The notes beneath the pieces are model-generated. The model was not told the origin of the DNA. It searched no databases and saw only the letters and a program-made list of their open reading frames with translations. From a virus: 41,849 nt of DNA. The position numbers and the translations under genes were made by a program. Of the stretch, positions 14,557 through 23,186 are shown piece after piece (the first letter of the stretch is position 1; each line of letters begins with the position of its first letter). The stretch is from IMG/VR virus record IMGVR_UViG_3300042939_000524, positions 1 to 41,849 of that record; one strand, 5' to 3'.

Positions 14557-15113
14557 CGGCTGATAAATTCTTGAACCTTTCTTACAATGGTTTGAAGCGC
14601 CATATCTTGTTCGGCGGTAGTGGGCTTAAAAATAAGGCCAAATCTTTCTTCGTGGTAATACGAAATCTGCATTCCATAATCGCTAATAAAAGTAATTCCA
14701 TATTGTGATTTATCTATTGGAATCACGCGCCACGAACGGAACATATCTCGGCTCAATGTTAAATCCACATGGGCAACCTGACGACCTAATGACTTCCTAA
14801 ACTCTTTATAGCCGCCGGGAAAATATAGATACTTGTCCTCGCCATACTTAGCTTTCCGTTTTTCTGTGCGCTTCTGTGAGGCAACCGCTCCCCACTTGTT
14901 TGTAATCTTGACCCATTTCAGAGGCTTTGTAGAATATCCATCTTTTTTTATTGGACTTCCATCTGCCTTCTTTCCCTCCTGCTGGACACGGCGTTTTATG
15001 GCCGCTGCTGTATTTATAGTGGCCTCTCGTAAAATCTTATTGGCATTTCGTATGTCAATATAGTTCTTCATTTGTTGTTGAAGGAACCCTTTGGTGTTGT
15101 CATAGATAGGCAT
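14553..15113 (-). CDS. HK97 gp10-like / minor virion morphogenesis protein
   Basis: The 186-aa basic protein begins with helix ATINTAAAIKRRVQQEGKKADGSPIKK. This pattern is typical of phage 'virion morphogenesis' or gp10-like proteins, which help join head to tail. It is followed by AVASQKRTEKRKAKYG, LDLTLS-like DLTLSRDMFRSW and a C-terminal helix. It sits between the MuF-like gene and the putative tail-completion gene, separated from MuF by a plus-strand cargo unit. Confidence 0.7.
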   Translation of the reverse strand: MPIYDNTKGFLQQQMKNYIDIRNANKILREATINTAAAIKRRVQQEGKKADGSPIKKDGYSTKPLKWVKITNKWGAVASQKRTEKRKAKYGEDKYLYFPGGYKEFRKSLGRQVAHVDLTLSRDMFRSWRVIPIDKSQYGITFISDYGMQISYYHEERFGLIFKPTTAEQDMALQTIVRKVQEFISR

Positions 15114-15128
15114 TTTTTCTAAATTTTT

Positions 15129-15158
15129 TTTGCAAGAATGAAAAACCCATTACCTTTG
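15129..15158 (+). promoter_or_regulatory. Bacteroidota-type promoter
   Basis: TTTG at 15129-15132 and TACCTTTG at 15151-15158 have an 18-nt spacer. ATG 15182 is 23 bases after the box. It drives the two-gene plus-strand cargo unit. Confidence 0.8.
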
Positions 15159-15181
15159 CCCCGAAATCAAACCAAAAAACT

Positions 15182-15730
15182 ATGATTAACTTCCTTAACT
15201 CCGTAGCGTTTTGTACGCACAAATCTACCCCATTTTCCATTATTGGTTACAACGCCGATGATTCGGACGAATCAACATTTTACAGCGTTGCTCGTCAGGT
15301 AGTAGAACTTAACTCACAAAGGGGCTGTAAGTATGTTCTACATAATGACAATCTTTCTTTTGAGTTTAAGTATAAGCACCTTTCTGAATTAGGCGTTGAT
15401 AGTAATCTATCCGTTGAGTTCAGGTTTAAGATTGCAAACAAGGAAAGGTTGGAGCATCTTTATTCGTGTTTGCCCACATTCTGCAAGCTAATGCGTGAAA
15501 AATCGCAAAACGATTACGCTATTAAACTTTCCAAAACACACTATCCGGTTATTGCAGATGTTGAAACAACCATTTTCAATCCTGAAAGCAAGCTGTTTTT
15601 TGGCCCATTACCGCAGTCTGCGCTTTATTTTGAGAAGACAACTTGCAACGAACATTGCTTTGTATTTGATGTTGCAACGATTAAATTTGACAACGAACCA
15701 AGTTTATTCACGGACATTAAGCCAATCTAA
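15182..15730 (+). CDS. Hypothetical cargo protein (182 aa)
   Basis: Not recognised. The 182-aa soluble protein is rich in aromatic residues and Cys (FCTHK, GCKYVLHN, TCNEHCFVFDV) and probably mainly beta with one helical segment (NKERLEHLYSCLPTFCKLM). It has its own promoter and, after the next small gene, its own terminator. The unit is inserted opposite to the virion genes between the MuF-like and gp10-like genes, in the manner of a phage moron. Confidence 0.72.
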   Translation: MINFLNSVAFCTHKSTPFSIIGYNADDSDESTFYSVARQVVELNSQRGCKYVLHNDNLSFEFKYKHLSELGVDSNLSVEFRFKIANKERLEHLYSCLPTFCKLMREKSQNDYAIKLSKTHYPVIADVETTIFNPESKLFFGPLPQSALYFEKTTCNEHCFVFDVATIKFDNEPSLFTDIKPI

Positions 15731-15731
15731 T

Positions 15732-15848
15732 ATGAATAGATTCATAAGAAATTTGCTTCACGATGTAGCCATGGCTTGTCTTGTAGCATTCTTGTATTGT
15801 TTTATTTTCTGCTCCCTATTGTATAAGCTGTGGGAGCAAATTAAATAG
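15732..15848 (+). CDS. Single-pass membrane peptide (38 aa)
   Basis: ATG 15732, one base after the previous stop, gives 38 aa ending at TAG 15846-15848. A basic N-terminus (MNRFIRNLLHD) is followed by one transmembrane helix (MACLVAFLYCFIFCSLLY) with three cysteines, and a short KLWEQIK tail. Coupling to the upstream gene and a terminator 34 bases later support it as real. A membrane-directed role such as superinfection exclusion is conceivable but not shown. Confidence 0.6.
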   Translation: MNRFIRNLLHDVAMACLVAFLYCFIFCSLLYKLWEQIK

Positions 15849-15881
15849 CATAGGTTAGTGATTTTTCATGCACATAAAAAG

Positions 15882-15912
15882 AACCGGAGCCTTGCTTCGG
15901 TTTTTTATTTTA
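15882..15912. terminator. Terminator between cargo unit and MuF-like gene
   Basis: The stem is AACCGGAGC (15882-15890) with GCTTCGGTT (15894-15902), with one G-T wobble, followed by a T-run. It ends the plus cargo unit and overlaps the last codons of the convergent MuF-like gene. Confidence 0.8.
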
Positions 15913-16774
15913 CACCGGTTTGCTTCTGCTTTTTCATTGCCTGATATTGCTCAAGGCTAATCGGGTAAAGTTCGTGCTGGCAGTTATAGCCACCGCAATA
16001 ACTAAATATGGTTGTTTTGTTTGTGTTTGGCATACGACCTTGCCATTTGCCAAGCAAAGCCCAATCTTCTACCTCTTTGCGCGTAAACCCCCTTCCGGTA
16101 CGGGCGATGCAGAAGTCGCGCGAATCTGCCACAATAACTCCAGCGTAGTAGTAATGCTTAACATTCAAATCTTCGCTTATGGTGTTTATGTATTCCCGAT
16201 TGAATATCATAACTGCATCGCTGGTGGTCTGCCGGATATATCTTTCAAGGAACGGCTTCTGCGTTGCAGAACCTTTGATAAAAGTACGCAGCGTCTTTTG
16301 TAGTTCCTTAGATGTTCCTACACCGGAAATAAAAGCCTTTAGCACTTCCTGAATCGCACCGCTAAAATTATCACGCACCCCAGCCCCAAGCAGAAGGTTT
16401 TTGGTTTGGTCAATGTTTACACGCAGGATGGCATTGTATAAATCTTTCTTGCGTGAATAATCGTCCAAAATCAAACTCATATAATCATCCGTGATTTTAG
16501 CCATCTTTTCAAATCCACCAAGAACAGACGCAACCGCGGCCTGATATGTTACATTTTCAACAAGACTATCAGAAATCTTGCGTTTTAGACTGATGGTTTC
16601 TCTAAGGGTTTTTGCTCTATCATCGGGGTCAAGGCTTAGTTCTGAAACCAAACCAATAACTTCATCAGAAAGCTGTGCAAATATCTTTGGCAACGCGGCT
16701 TCCATGTCTGCCACAAGTTGCGCTTGCAGTTTTTCAATTTCTACAATAAGTTTTTCTTGGTCTTTGCTTATCAT
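15905..16774 (-). CDS. Mu gpF-like head morphogenesis (minor capsid) protein
   Basis: The 289-aa protein has a helical N-terminal two-thirds and a C-terminal MuF-type domain: ADSRDFCIARTGRGFTRKEVEDW, then WQGRMPNT, and GGYNCQHELYPIS with the Cys and His expected of the family. Such proteins are minor head components, often injected or needed for head completion. The start codon overlaps the portal stop (TAATG), as usual for portal-MuF pairs. Confidence 0.85.
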   Translation of the reverse strand: MISKDQEKLIVEIEKLQAQLVADMEAALPKIFAQLSDEVIGLVSELSLDPDDRAKTLRETISLKRKISDSLVENVTYQAAVASVLGGFEKMAKITDDYMSLILDDYSRKKDLYNAILRVNIDQTKNLLLGAGVRDNFSGAIQEVLKAFISGVGTSKELQKTLRTFIKGSATQKPFLERYIRQTTSDAVMIFNREYINTISEDLNVKHYYYAGVIVADSRDFCIARTGRGFTRKEVEDWALLGKWQGRMPNTNKTTIFSYCGGYNCQHELYPISLEQYQAMKKQKQTGVK

Positions 16775-18615
16775 TAAACAACGACCTTAGTTTCATCAAT
16801 ATTTGTTGTAGGCGTATCAACAAGCGGAACCATATTCTGCTCTATCATCGCCAGCTTTTCTCCGGCCATTCTATACACATCTGTACGCTGTTCTGTTAGC
16901 GGTTTGGTGAACCAAGACGGGTCTTCCTGCGACAAAACCATGACGATTGATGGAAGGTTTGTAGAAAGTACAAAATCCAGCTTTGAGCAACCATTGGTCT
17001 GCACAAGAATTGTCTTTTCGTCTGTGTTTTTAAATGGCAACGGGTCGAGCGCGTTTACTATTTTCAGATATGTTTTCTGAATGCTATTCTCTCCGTATAG
17101 TTTTTCTACATAATCCATTTCGATACCATGCACGATAATAGGGTTGTAGCCGTTTCTGCGCGCCTCTGACAGCATGGTTGATATAGTTGCCGCCGTGAGT
17201 ACATCGAAGTCCGTAGGGATGGTTATATCGGGCAAGGCGTACTGAATCTTTTCATCGGTCATCATAGACGAAGCAAAAAGATTATTGTAACGCTGGTAAA
17301 GTATGTGATAGCAGGATATGCGATACACGCGGGCTAAGTGAATACAAACTGAATAGCAAAAAGTATTCAGTTCCTTTCTGTCATATTCTTTTGCGATTCC
17401 ACTTTGGTTTCCGGGTATCTGACCTAAAATCTCAAGACCGATAGCTTTGAATCCCTGATATTCTTTGAAAATAATATCCTCCTGAAAAAGACGCACCGAA
17501 TCAACCGGACGCTCAATATATCCAGCCGGAGGAACGGGTGGTACAATCGGATTTGGATTTATAGCGGAAATCCGGTCGATATTTATCTCCATCAAGCCAA
17601 AAGGCGATGAAGAAGCCCTTCCGGTTCCATTACATTGACCGCAATTTGCTTGTTCGTTCTTTTGGTTAATTATACTTCCGGAGCCGTTACAAGTCTTACA
17701 TGGCGTTAATTTGAGCGCCCACTTCTGCGGCAATGCGTGTACCGCGTACATTATATTCAGGTCGTCTGTTCTGAATAGGACTTCATTCCACGCTGGAAGA
17801 CATGGAGCAAGTACCGAATCATAAATCAAATGACCATCTTCTTCTTCATAAATAATGTTCCCGACCTTTATTACGGGTAGGTGCTGGAAGTTAAATGGAA
17901 TCCCAAAAACTTTGAATGGGTTTGGTTCGCGGTATTGCGAAACCTGACGAAACAAAAACACGCCAACTTTAGTGATTCCAAGGAATTGCTGCCACTCTTT
18001 TTTGTTTTCATCCTTATACTTTTCAACTTCTACGATTACCCATTCTTCATCTTCATAAACAAGGTCATCAGATTCAAATGTCTGTGGGTATGGCTTTGAC
18101 CAATCCAGCGTAGAGGTCTTTTCGGGTTCTTCAATAAAGTCATCCAGCTTTGGAAGAATTGCCACAACCGCATTTGCGTCCTGCAAATAGGTTTTTAAAA
18201 ACACATTAAAAAGCCAAGTTTCCAAGTTTGGAACCTTTGGCATTAGATTCTTTACATAATACTCAAGCGTATTTGGGTTGCTTTGATTTGCAATACGCTC
18301 GGCTATTCCGGTCTTTTTAAAATCTGATTCAAACCGAATTTTGAAATCATCGGCTTGCTGGATTTTTTGCAAAAAAGTAAAAACCCTTCCGGTGGCAACC
18401 TTTGTAGGGGCTTGCCATCTTCGCTTCCGGTATTCCCGCATCCATGGCTCTTCGCTTGGATGTTGTGTACGAAGAAGTTTTTCAGGGTACTCATTTTCAA
18501 AATGGTACTCAAGTGCCTCCGCCTTTTCGCGGCTTTCTTTTATGTACTCAATTTGACCATCCCTGATTTCTTGGTCAAGGAGGGTTTTATAGAGTACCCT
18601 GATTACTTCTTCCAT
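16774..18615 (-). CDS. Portal protein with zinc-knuckle insert
   Basis: The 613-aa protein immediately upstream of the MuF-like gene has the size and layout of a portal: a charged N-terminal region, a beta-rich middle, and a C-terminal helical part with an RKELNTFCYSVCIHLARVY helix. An unusual insert carries two C-x-x-C-x-G-x-G units (C306/C309 in CKTCNGSG, C325/C328 in CGQCNGTG), resembling a DnaJ-type zinc finger. The family call rests on context and length more than on a diagnostic motif. Confidence 0.8.
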   Translation of the reverse strand: MEEVIRVLYKTLLDQEIRDGQIEYIKESREKAEALEYHFENEYPEKLLRTQHPSEEPWMREYRKRRWQAPTKVATGRVFTFLQKIQQADDFKIRFESDFKKTGIAERIANQSNPNTLEYYVKNLMPKVPNLETWLFNVFLKTYLQDANAVVAILPKLDDFIEEPEKTSTLDWSKPYPQTFESDDLVYEDEEWVIVEVEKYKDENKKEWQQFLGITKVGVFLFRQVSQYREPNPFKVFGIPFNFQHLPVIKVGNIIYEEEDGHLIYDSVLAPCLPAWNEVLFRTDDLNIMYAVHALPQKWALKLTPCKTCNGSGSIINQKNEQANCGQCNGTGRASSSPFGLMEINIDRISAINPNPIVPPVPPAGYIERPVDSVRLFQEDIIFKEYQGFKAIGLEILGQIPGNQSGIAKEYDRKELNTFCYSVCIHLARVYRISCYHILYQRYNNLFASSMMTDEKIQYALPDITIPTDFDVLTAATISTMLSEARRNGYNPIIVHGIEMDYVEKLYGENSIQKTYLKIVNALDPLPFKNTDEKTILVQTNGCSKLDFVLSTNLPSIVMVLSQEDPSWFTKPLTEQRTDVYRMAGEKLAMIEQNMVPLVDTPTTNIDETKVVV

Positions 18616-18623
18616 AATAATTA

Positions 18624-19490
18624 TTACACCGTTACGGTAATTGTAACATCAAGAGTACCAAAAACACAACCAAAGGCATTGGTTACAACCGTGGTCAATT
18701 CATAGACCCCTACCGGCGTTGCTGCGTCAATCAAAATTACTCCGCTATTTGGAACAACTTCTAATCCAGCAGGAACCTCATCTGCACCATCCTGAATGCT
18801 CCATTTCAATCCTGTTGGCGTAGTTATGCCAACGGAATTAAGAAAAGCCTGATTTGGATTTTGGATAATGCCTCCTTGTGAAGCGGTAAAGGTTGATATT
18901 GGCGGGCCACTTGCGGGAGGCGCTATTTGAATATTAAAATACAACCCTTGAAGGAAATAATCTGTATCAAATTTGTACGGAAGAGGATTTACTTTAGAAA
19001 CCCATGTTACCTGAACATCTGACATCATGTAGGTATTCAGTTCGGCAGTAACAACGGGGTCGCCAATTACCGTAACATATGCGCCCGAAGCATCCCAAAT
19101 TTGATTTGGAGTGAAGTAATATAGGTCATAATTCTGCGATGCAGCAAGCATCTGATTGTACCACTCGACATTCCCAGCAACAACGCCCTGCATATCTTGG
19201 TAGGATAGGGTGTGTGTTTTTGCAAGGGCTTTTGTGTTTTGCATACCGCGTCCTGAAGTGGTGGCGGTTTCCGGTTTTGGCTTTTCGCCACTTACATTAA
19301 ACACAATAAAACCATTTCCATCAAGAACGGCTTGAAGAAGGCTAATCCTCCAAGCGTCTGCCGTTGATTTGTTGATTGTGGTTCCTTTCTCTATGTAGGC
19401 GACCGCAACAACCTTATTTTGAAACTCGGGGTCGCAGACAAAATTCTGATAGCAACCTACGGTTGGACAAGCTAAAGAAAATATTGACAT
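18624..19490 (-). CDS. Major tail protein-like, with C-terminal Ig-like domain
   Basis: The 288-aa protein has an N-terminal part with YIEKGTTINKSTADAWRI and DVQVTWVSKVNPLPY, consistent with a tail tube fold. The C-terminal ~75 residues read as an Ig/putative-Ig (He_PIG-like) domain: ITTPTGLKWSIQDG, LEVVPNSGVILI, and GVYELTTVVTNAFGC followed by a final strand. Ig-like additions to tail tube proteins are common and thought to bind weakly to cell surfaces. It lies between portal and a large tail protein, outside the canonical order. Confidence 0.6.
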   Translation of the reverse strand: MSIFSLACPTVGCYQNFVCDPEFQNKVVAVAYIEKGTTINKSTADAWRISLLQAVLDGNGFIVFNVSGEKPKPETATTSGRGMQNTKALAKTHTLSYQDMQGVVAGNVEWYNQMLAASQNYDLYYFTPNQIWDASGAYVTVIGDPVVTAELNTYMMSDVQVTWVSKVNPLPYKFDTDYFLQGLYFNIQIAPPASGPPISTFTASQGGIIQNPNQAFLNSVGITTPTGLKWSIQDGADEVPAGLEVVPNSGVILIDAATPVGVYELTTVVTNAFGCVFGTLDVTITVTV

Positions 19491-19502
19491 TTTTTTAAAA
19501 AT

Positions 19503-22115
19503 TTAGCAGTTAATACAAGTGCTGTTTTTGGGCTGGTAGCCCTGAATTAGTGCCGAAAACTTGACTTGTGCCAAATCTTCAAATGAGGATTGTGTGGTGA
19601 AGTCTTGGATAGTGGCGACCTCAATATCACCGTTCACAAATATATTCCGACCATCTACTACTAAGTTCGGGTGTCGGGTGGCATCGACAAGCGCACTTTG
19701 CGTTTCAAGGTCAAGAAAATCCGTATGCAAATCTATACTTAAATCTTGTTTATTCGATGGCCTTCTTGTAACGCCATTTGATTGACGATAGGTACTTTCT
19801 GTAATAATTGGCTTTTGCCCCCCACCATTAATGCCAAGGCGAACTTGCTGATGCCAATCGTTATAGTATTCGAACCCTTGAGCGATTGCGTTGCTTTCTG
19901 CCCAAAACTGAATCATGGTGCTGAAACAATCAGAATTGTCAAGGGAAATCAAGTTGCTGAACGAATAGATTTCACTTACATCATCTTGCGAAGTTGAGCA
20001 TTCAATACTTGATACTTCGCTAAGGTTGATGTAGTTGAATGTTGATGTTCCAAAATCATAAGTTCCGAAAAGGAATATATCGCTATTTGTAAATTGATTA
20101 TTGTAACCGCAAAGTCTAAATAAGAAATCATCCTCGGTCGGGGGTTTCGTAATTGAGTTCGGTAAAATGCCATTTATGTAATTTACAAAATCGGTAAGTG
20201 TTGAAACATAAAATGGCACAACAATCATGTACTTTATGATTGTTGGTGGATTGTTGTCACCAATTATCAAAACATGAAACTGCGAATTTGAAAGCGGGAA
20301 AGCAGATGTATCTTCAAATATAATTGTTGCGCCAAAAGAGTTTGTTTCAAATCTATACAACCCGAACCGATAGCAATCATTTTTTACCGATGGGATTAAA
20401 ACTTCGGACTTATATTGAGTTGGATTTGGAATTATCTCTACCTCATCAAATTTGGTATAAACAAATCCATCGTTAATAGGAGGATTTCCCGCGGTTATAA
20501 CACGCCAAACGAACTGAACTGCTTTTATACAACATTCGTTCAATGTTATATCGATTTGGATGTTTGGTATTTGAAGCAATGGATTTGGAGCATTTACATC
20601 ATAATTTGTAATTGAATATTCCATTCCAAATCCATCTGCCAACAACAATGTTTGAAGGTCAGCGCAAAAAGAAAATGGAGATGTGCAATCAATTTGACCC
20701 GTTGTAAAAGTTGGAACATAAAGCGAATATTCGGCCAATATTTGCGAGTTTCCATTTGAATCAATGGATAAAATCTGAATATTTTTTGTTGGATGCGCTG
20801 TTTTTGCGATTGTATGAAAAAAAGCCCAATTATACAAAATATTGAGTTCGGTCTTTTCAAATGGGCCACCCGAGACGCTATTTAAAAGATATAAAGCGAA
20901 ATTTGGATATGCTCTAAATTTTTGAGTGCAGAAATTTGTCATGTCTATTGTTCCGACCTTCTGAACTAAATTGAAATCCTTGTCAAATAGGCCAACATCA
21001 ACAACATCATAAGGCAGTACATTCGATTGATATGGCAGCACATTGAACTGATATTCATCGCCCGATTTACTTGGCATCAAGTATGATTCCTTTGCCGGAT
21101 AAGCGCAGTTGTTGAACTCGCAGAAATCGAAATCGTAGAAAATATCTCCGTACTTGTAAAAATCAGCGGGCTGATATGGCAGACTTATATTCGCAGCATA
21201 ATTAGCAATGAAATCAAATGAGGAATATTGCGGTGCGTAAAATCGTTGAAATTCAAAATCATTATCATCACGAACAACAAGTGCAAATCCCTCCGTTGAT
21301 GAATAGACATTTATCTGCATTCGCTCCGGGAGATTAGTGTCGAATGTGCGTGTGATAAAATATCCATCCGGCGCAACCCATTTAAGCGATTCCAAATAAA
21401 GGTCATTCAATGTTGTTGCTGGTTCGAGTGCCAATGGAAGCAACGAATTGAACAATTTAATTGCATACGCACCCGCAGAACTTAATTTAGGAAATTGCAA
21501 GTTTGGCCTTGCCCCCCGTGCATAAGTATCTGCGGGGAATCGGACTGCGGTGCCTTTCGCAGCATCATACTTGCATGGCCTTAGTCTTGCGACCAATGAA
21601 CTTGCAATTCCGGTTTGCGAATCAAATTTGTAGGTCTTCGGGAATATCGCAGACCCCGTTTCTGCATATTGGGTCAATGCCTTGTATGCTTCCAATTCAT
21701 CAGCGCACAATGGCTCTGAATAATTGTAGTTTCCCGGAATCGAACCCATGAACCATGCGCTGCTTGAAGTTACTTGATTCGTGTTGGGGTCAATAATCAA
21801 CACAAGACTAATCTTGTGCAATGGATACTGAACCGCGAGTATTGAATCATAAATAAAAATCTGAACCGGATATGGAATTGTTGGGTCGGGGGTGTAAAAA
21901 CAATCAACCACGAAGTTGGCATTCAAATCATCATTGTACTGCGCTGCGAGGCCGTTACAAGTCGCAAGAACTTGCGATAATGTTTGACCCACTTGCGACA
22001 CATTGATTGCGCCATAAATGTCGGTAAGCGCAAGCGAAACAATACGGCCTCGCTCACCGAGCGAACCAACTTGAATCGCATCTTCGAAGCGGTAGAATGG
22101 ATTGATTGTTGCCAT
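19503..22115 (-). CDS. Large tail structural protein (870 aa)
   Basis: The 870-aa beta-rich protein is full of Asn, Tyr and Phe and contains many Cys. It begins MATINPFYRFEDAIQVGSLG and ends with a conserved-looking domain around RRPSNKQDLSIDLHTDFLD, then ATRHPNLVVDGRNIFVNGD. Composition and position after another tail protein indicate a distal tail, fibre or receptor-binding component. No enzymatic motif is seen. Confidence 0.65.
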   Translation of the reverse strand: MATINPFYRFEDAIQVGSLGERGRIVSLALTDIYGAINVSQVGQTLSQVLATCNGLAAQYNDDLNANFVVDCFYTPDPTIPYPVQIFIYDSILAVQYPLHKISLVLIIDPNTNQVTSSSAWFMGSIPGNYNYSEPLCADELEAYKALTQYAETGSAIFPKTYKFDSQTGIASSLVARLRPCKYDAAKGTAVRFPADTYARGARPNLQFPKLSSAGAYAIKLFNSLLPLALEPATTLNDLYLESLKWVAPDGYFITRTFDTNLPERMQINVYSSTEGFALVVRDDNDFEFQRFYAPQYSSFDFIANYAANISLPYQPADFYKYGDIFYDFDFCEFNNCAYPAKESYLMPSKSGDEYQFNVLPYQSNVLPYDVVDVGLFDKDFNLVQKVGTIDMTNFCTQKFRAYPNFALYLLNSVSGGPFEKTELNILYNWAFFHTIAKTAHPTKNIQILSIDSNGNSQILAEYSLYVPTFTTGQIDCTSPFSFCADLQTLLLADGFGMEYSITNYDVNAPNPLLQIPNIQIDITLNECCIKAVQFVWRVITAGNPPINDGFVYTKFDEVEIIPNPTQYKSEVLIPSVKNDCYRFGLYRFETNSFGATIIFEDTSAFPLSNSQFHVLIIGDNNPPTIIKYMIVVPFYVSTLTDFVNYINGILPNSITKPPTEDDFLFRLCGYNNQFTNSDIFLFGTYDFGTSTFNYINLSEVSSIECSTSQDDVSEIYSFSNLISLDNSDCFSTMIQFWAESNAIAQGFEYYNDWHQQVRLGINGGGQKPIITESTYRQSNGVTRRPSNKQDLSIDLHTDFLDLETQSALVDATRHPNLVVDGRNIFVNGDIEVATIQDFTTQSSFEDLAQVKFSALIQGYQPKNSTCINC

Positions 22116-22118
22116 TGG

Positions 22119-23180
22119 TTAGTAGCCTAATGAGTAACTGAATGAAAAGCACAATTTGACATCGAGGTTACCAATATGATTTCCAATAAGTCGTATATCT
22201 AATTGCGCCATTGTTCCTCCCATACCTACACCACTATAAATTAAAAGAAATTCGTGTGCGCCACTTGTGTCAAGACCTACCCCATTAGCCATAAAGCTAT
22301 TTCCATTTAATGATTGAAAAGGAAGATTGAAAACAATAGGCGGAGGCATATGTGCAGCGAAATTAGCATCAAACTTGATTTGCCCGAAAATCATATCGTT
22401 TACCTTTTGAAAGTTTCCATAAAGGTTTGTAATAGTATTAAAACCAAGTGAATTGTCAATTTGTAATTGAGAGAATGTTCCCCCAGCAAAAGTATTATTG
22501 ATGTTAATACCCCATGTTGTTTCGTTTCCATGGTCGGGGTAAAAATATTTGCGTTGGTTTACTAAATCTTCGGGTAGGAATCCTTTGAGACGATTTTTTG
22601 GAGTTGATGGCCCGTCTTCATAAGACCCATAGATATTATGGTTTAAAATTGTGTCGGGAAATGTTGCCGCCATTTTGCCCTCGAATTGGAAATATTTACC
22701 CACCCCATTGACTGTGTTAAAATTAAAATTGCCCCCTTTTCCTAAAAATGAACTTGGAACTAAATTATCAATAAATTCATGTAATTCTCCATATAAATTG
22801 TTTCCCATTCCAATAGTAAACACAACCTGTGCATTAGTTGCATCAGGGTCTATTGATAAGAAATTAAGTGAATTATGGATGTAGGTATATGCTTGATTGT
22901 ATATTTCAGTTTGATTAATAGCAGTTACATATATTGGGTAGTTGCCAGCAGCTAAAAGATAATCTGTTATTTTGTAAACGCACCCCTCAACTAATTGTTG
23001 ATTTGTTACCAAGTCATCAAATTCGGAAGTAGTTACCGAAATTCCCGCAATGGTGAACATGGTATCGAGTACATCATCGTTCCACAAGCGATGGTTGGTA
23101 GGCACAATCTGCCCCGTGGTGTTGTCAAGGAATGTGTTATCGCTCTGCGTTACCAATTCCGCTTTTGTTTTTACTGCCAT
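22119..23180 (-). CDS. Tail fibre or receptor-binding protein (353 aa)
   Basis: The 353-aa protein starts MAVKTKAELVTQSDNTFLDN, then TGQIVPTNHRLWNDDVLDT. From memory this N-terminal pattern (KTKAEL...I...HR..NDD..D) is the attachment end of many Bacteroidota phage tail fibres. The rest is beta-rich and aromatic. Genes are packed on both sides with gaps of a few bases, consistent with a tail-tip operon. Confidence 0.65.
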   Translation of the reverse strand: MAVKTKAELVTQSDNTFLDNTTGQIVPTNHRLWNDDVLDTMFTIAGISVTTSEFDDLVTNQQLVEGCVYKITDYLLAAGNYPIYVTAINQTEIYNQAYTYIHNSLNFLSIDPDATNAQVVFTIGMGNNLYGELHEFIDNLVPSSFLGKGGNFNFNTVNGVGKYFQFEGKMAATFPDTILNHNIYGSYEDGPSTPKNRLKGFLPEDLVNQRKYFYPDHGNETTWGININNTFAGGTFSQLQIDNSLGFNTITNLYGNFQKVNDMIFGQIKFDANFAAHMPPPIVFNLPFQSLNGNSFMANGVGLDTSGAHEFLLIYSGVGMGGTMAQLDIRLIGNHIGNLDVKLCFSFSYSLGY

Positions 23181-23186
23181 GATTTT

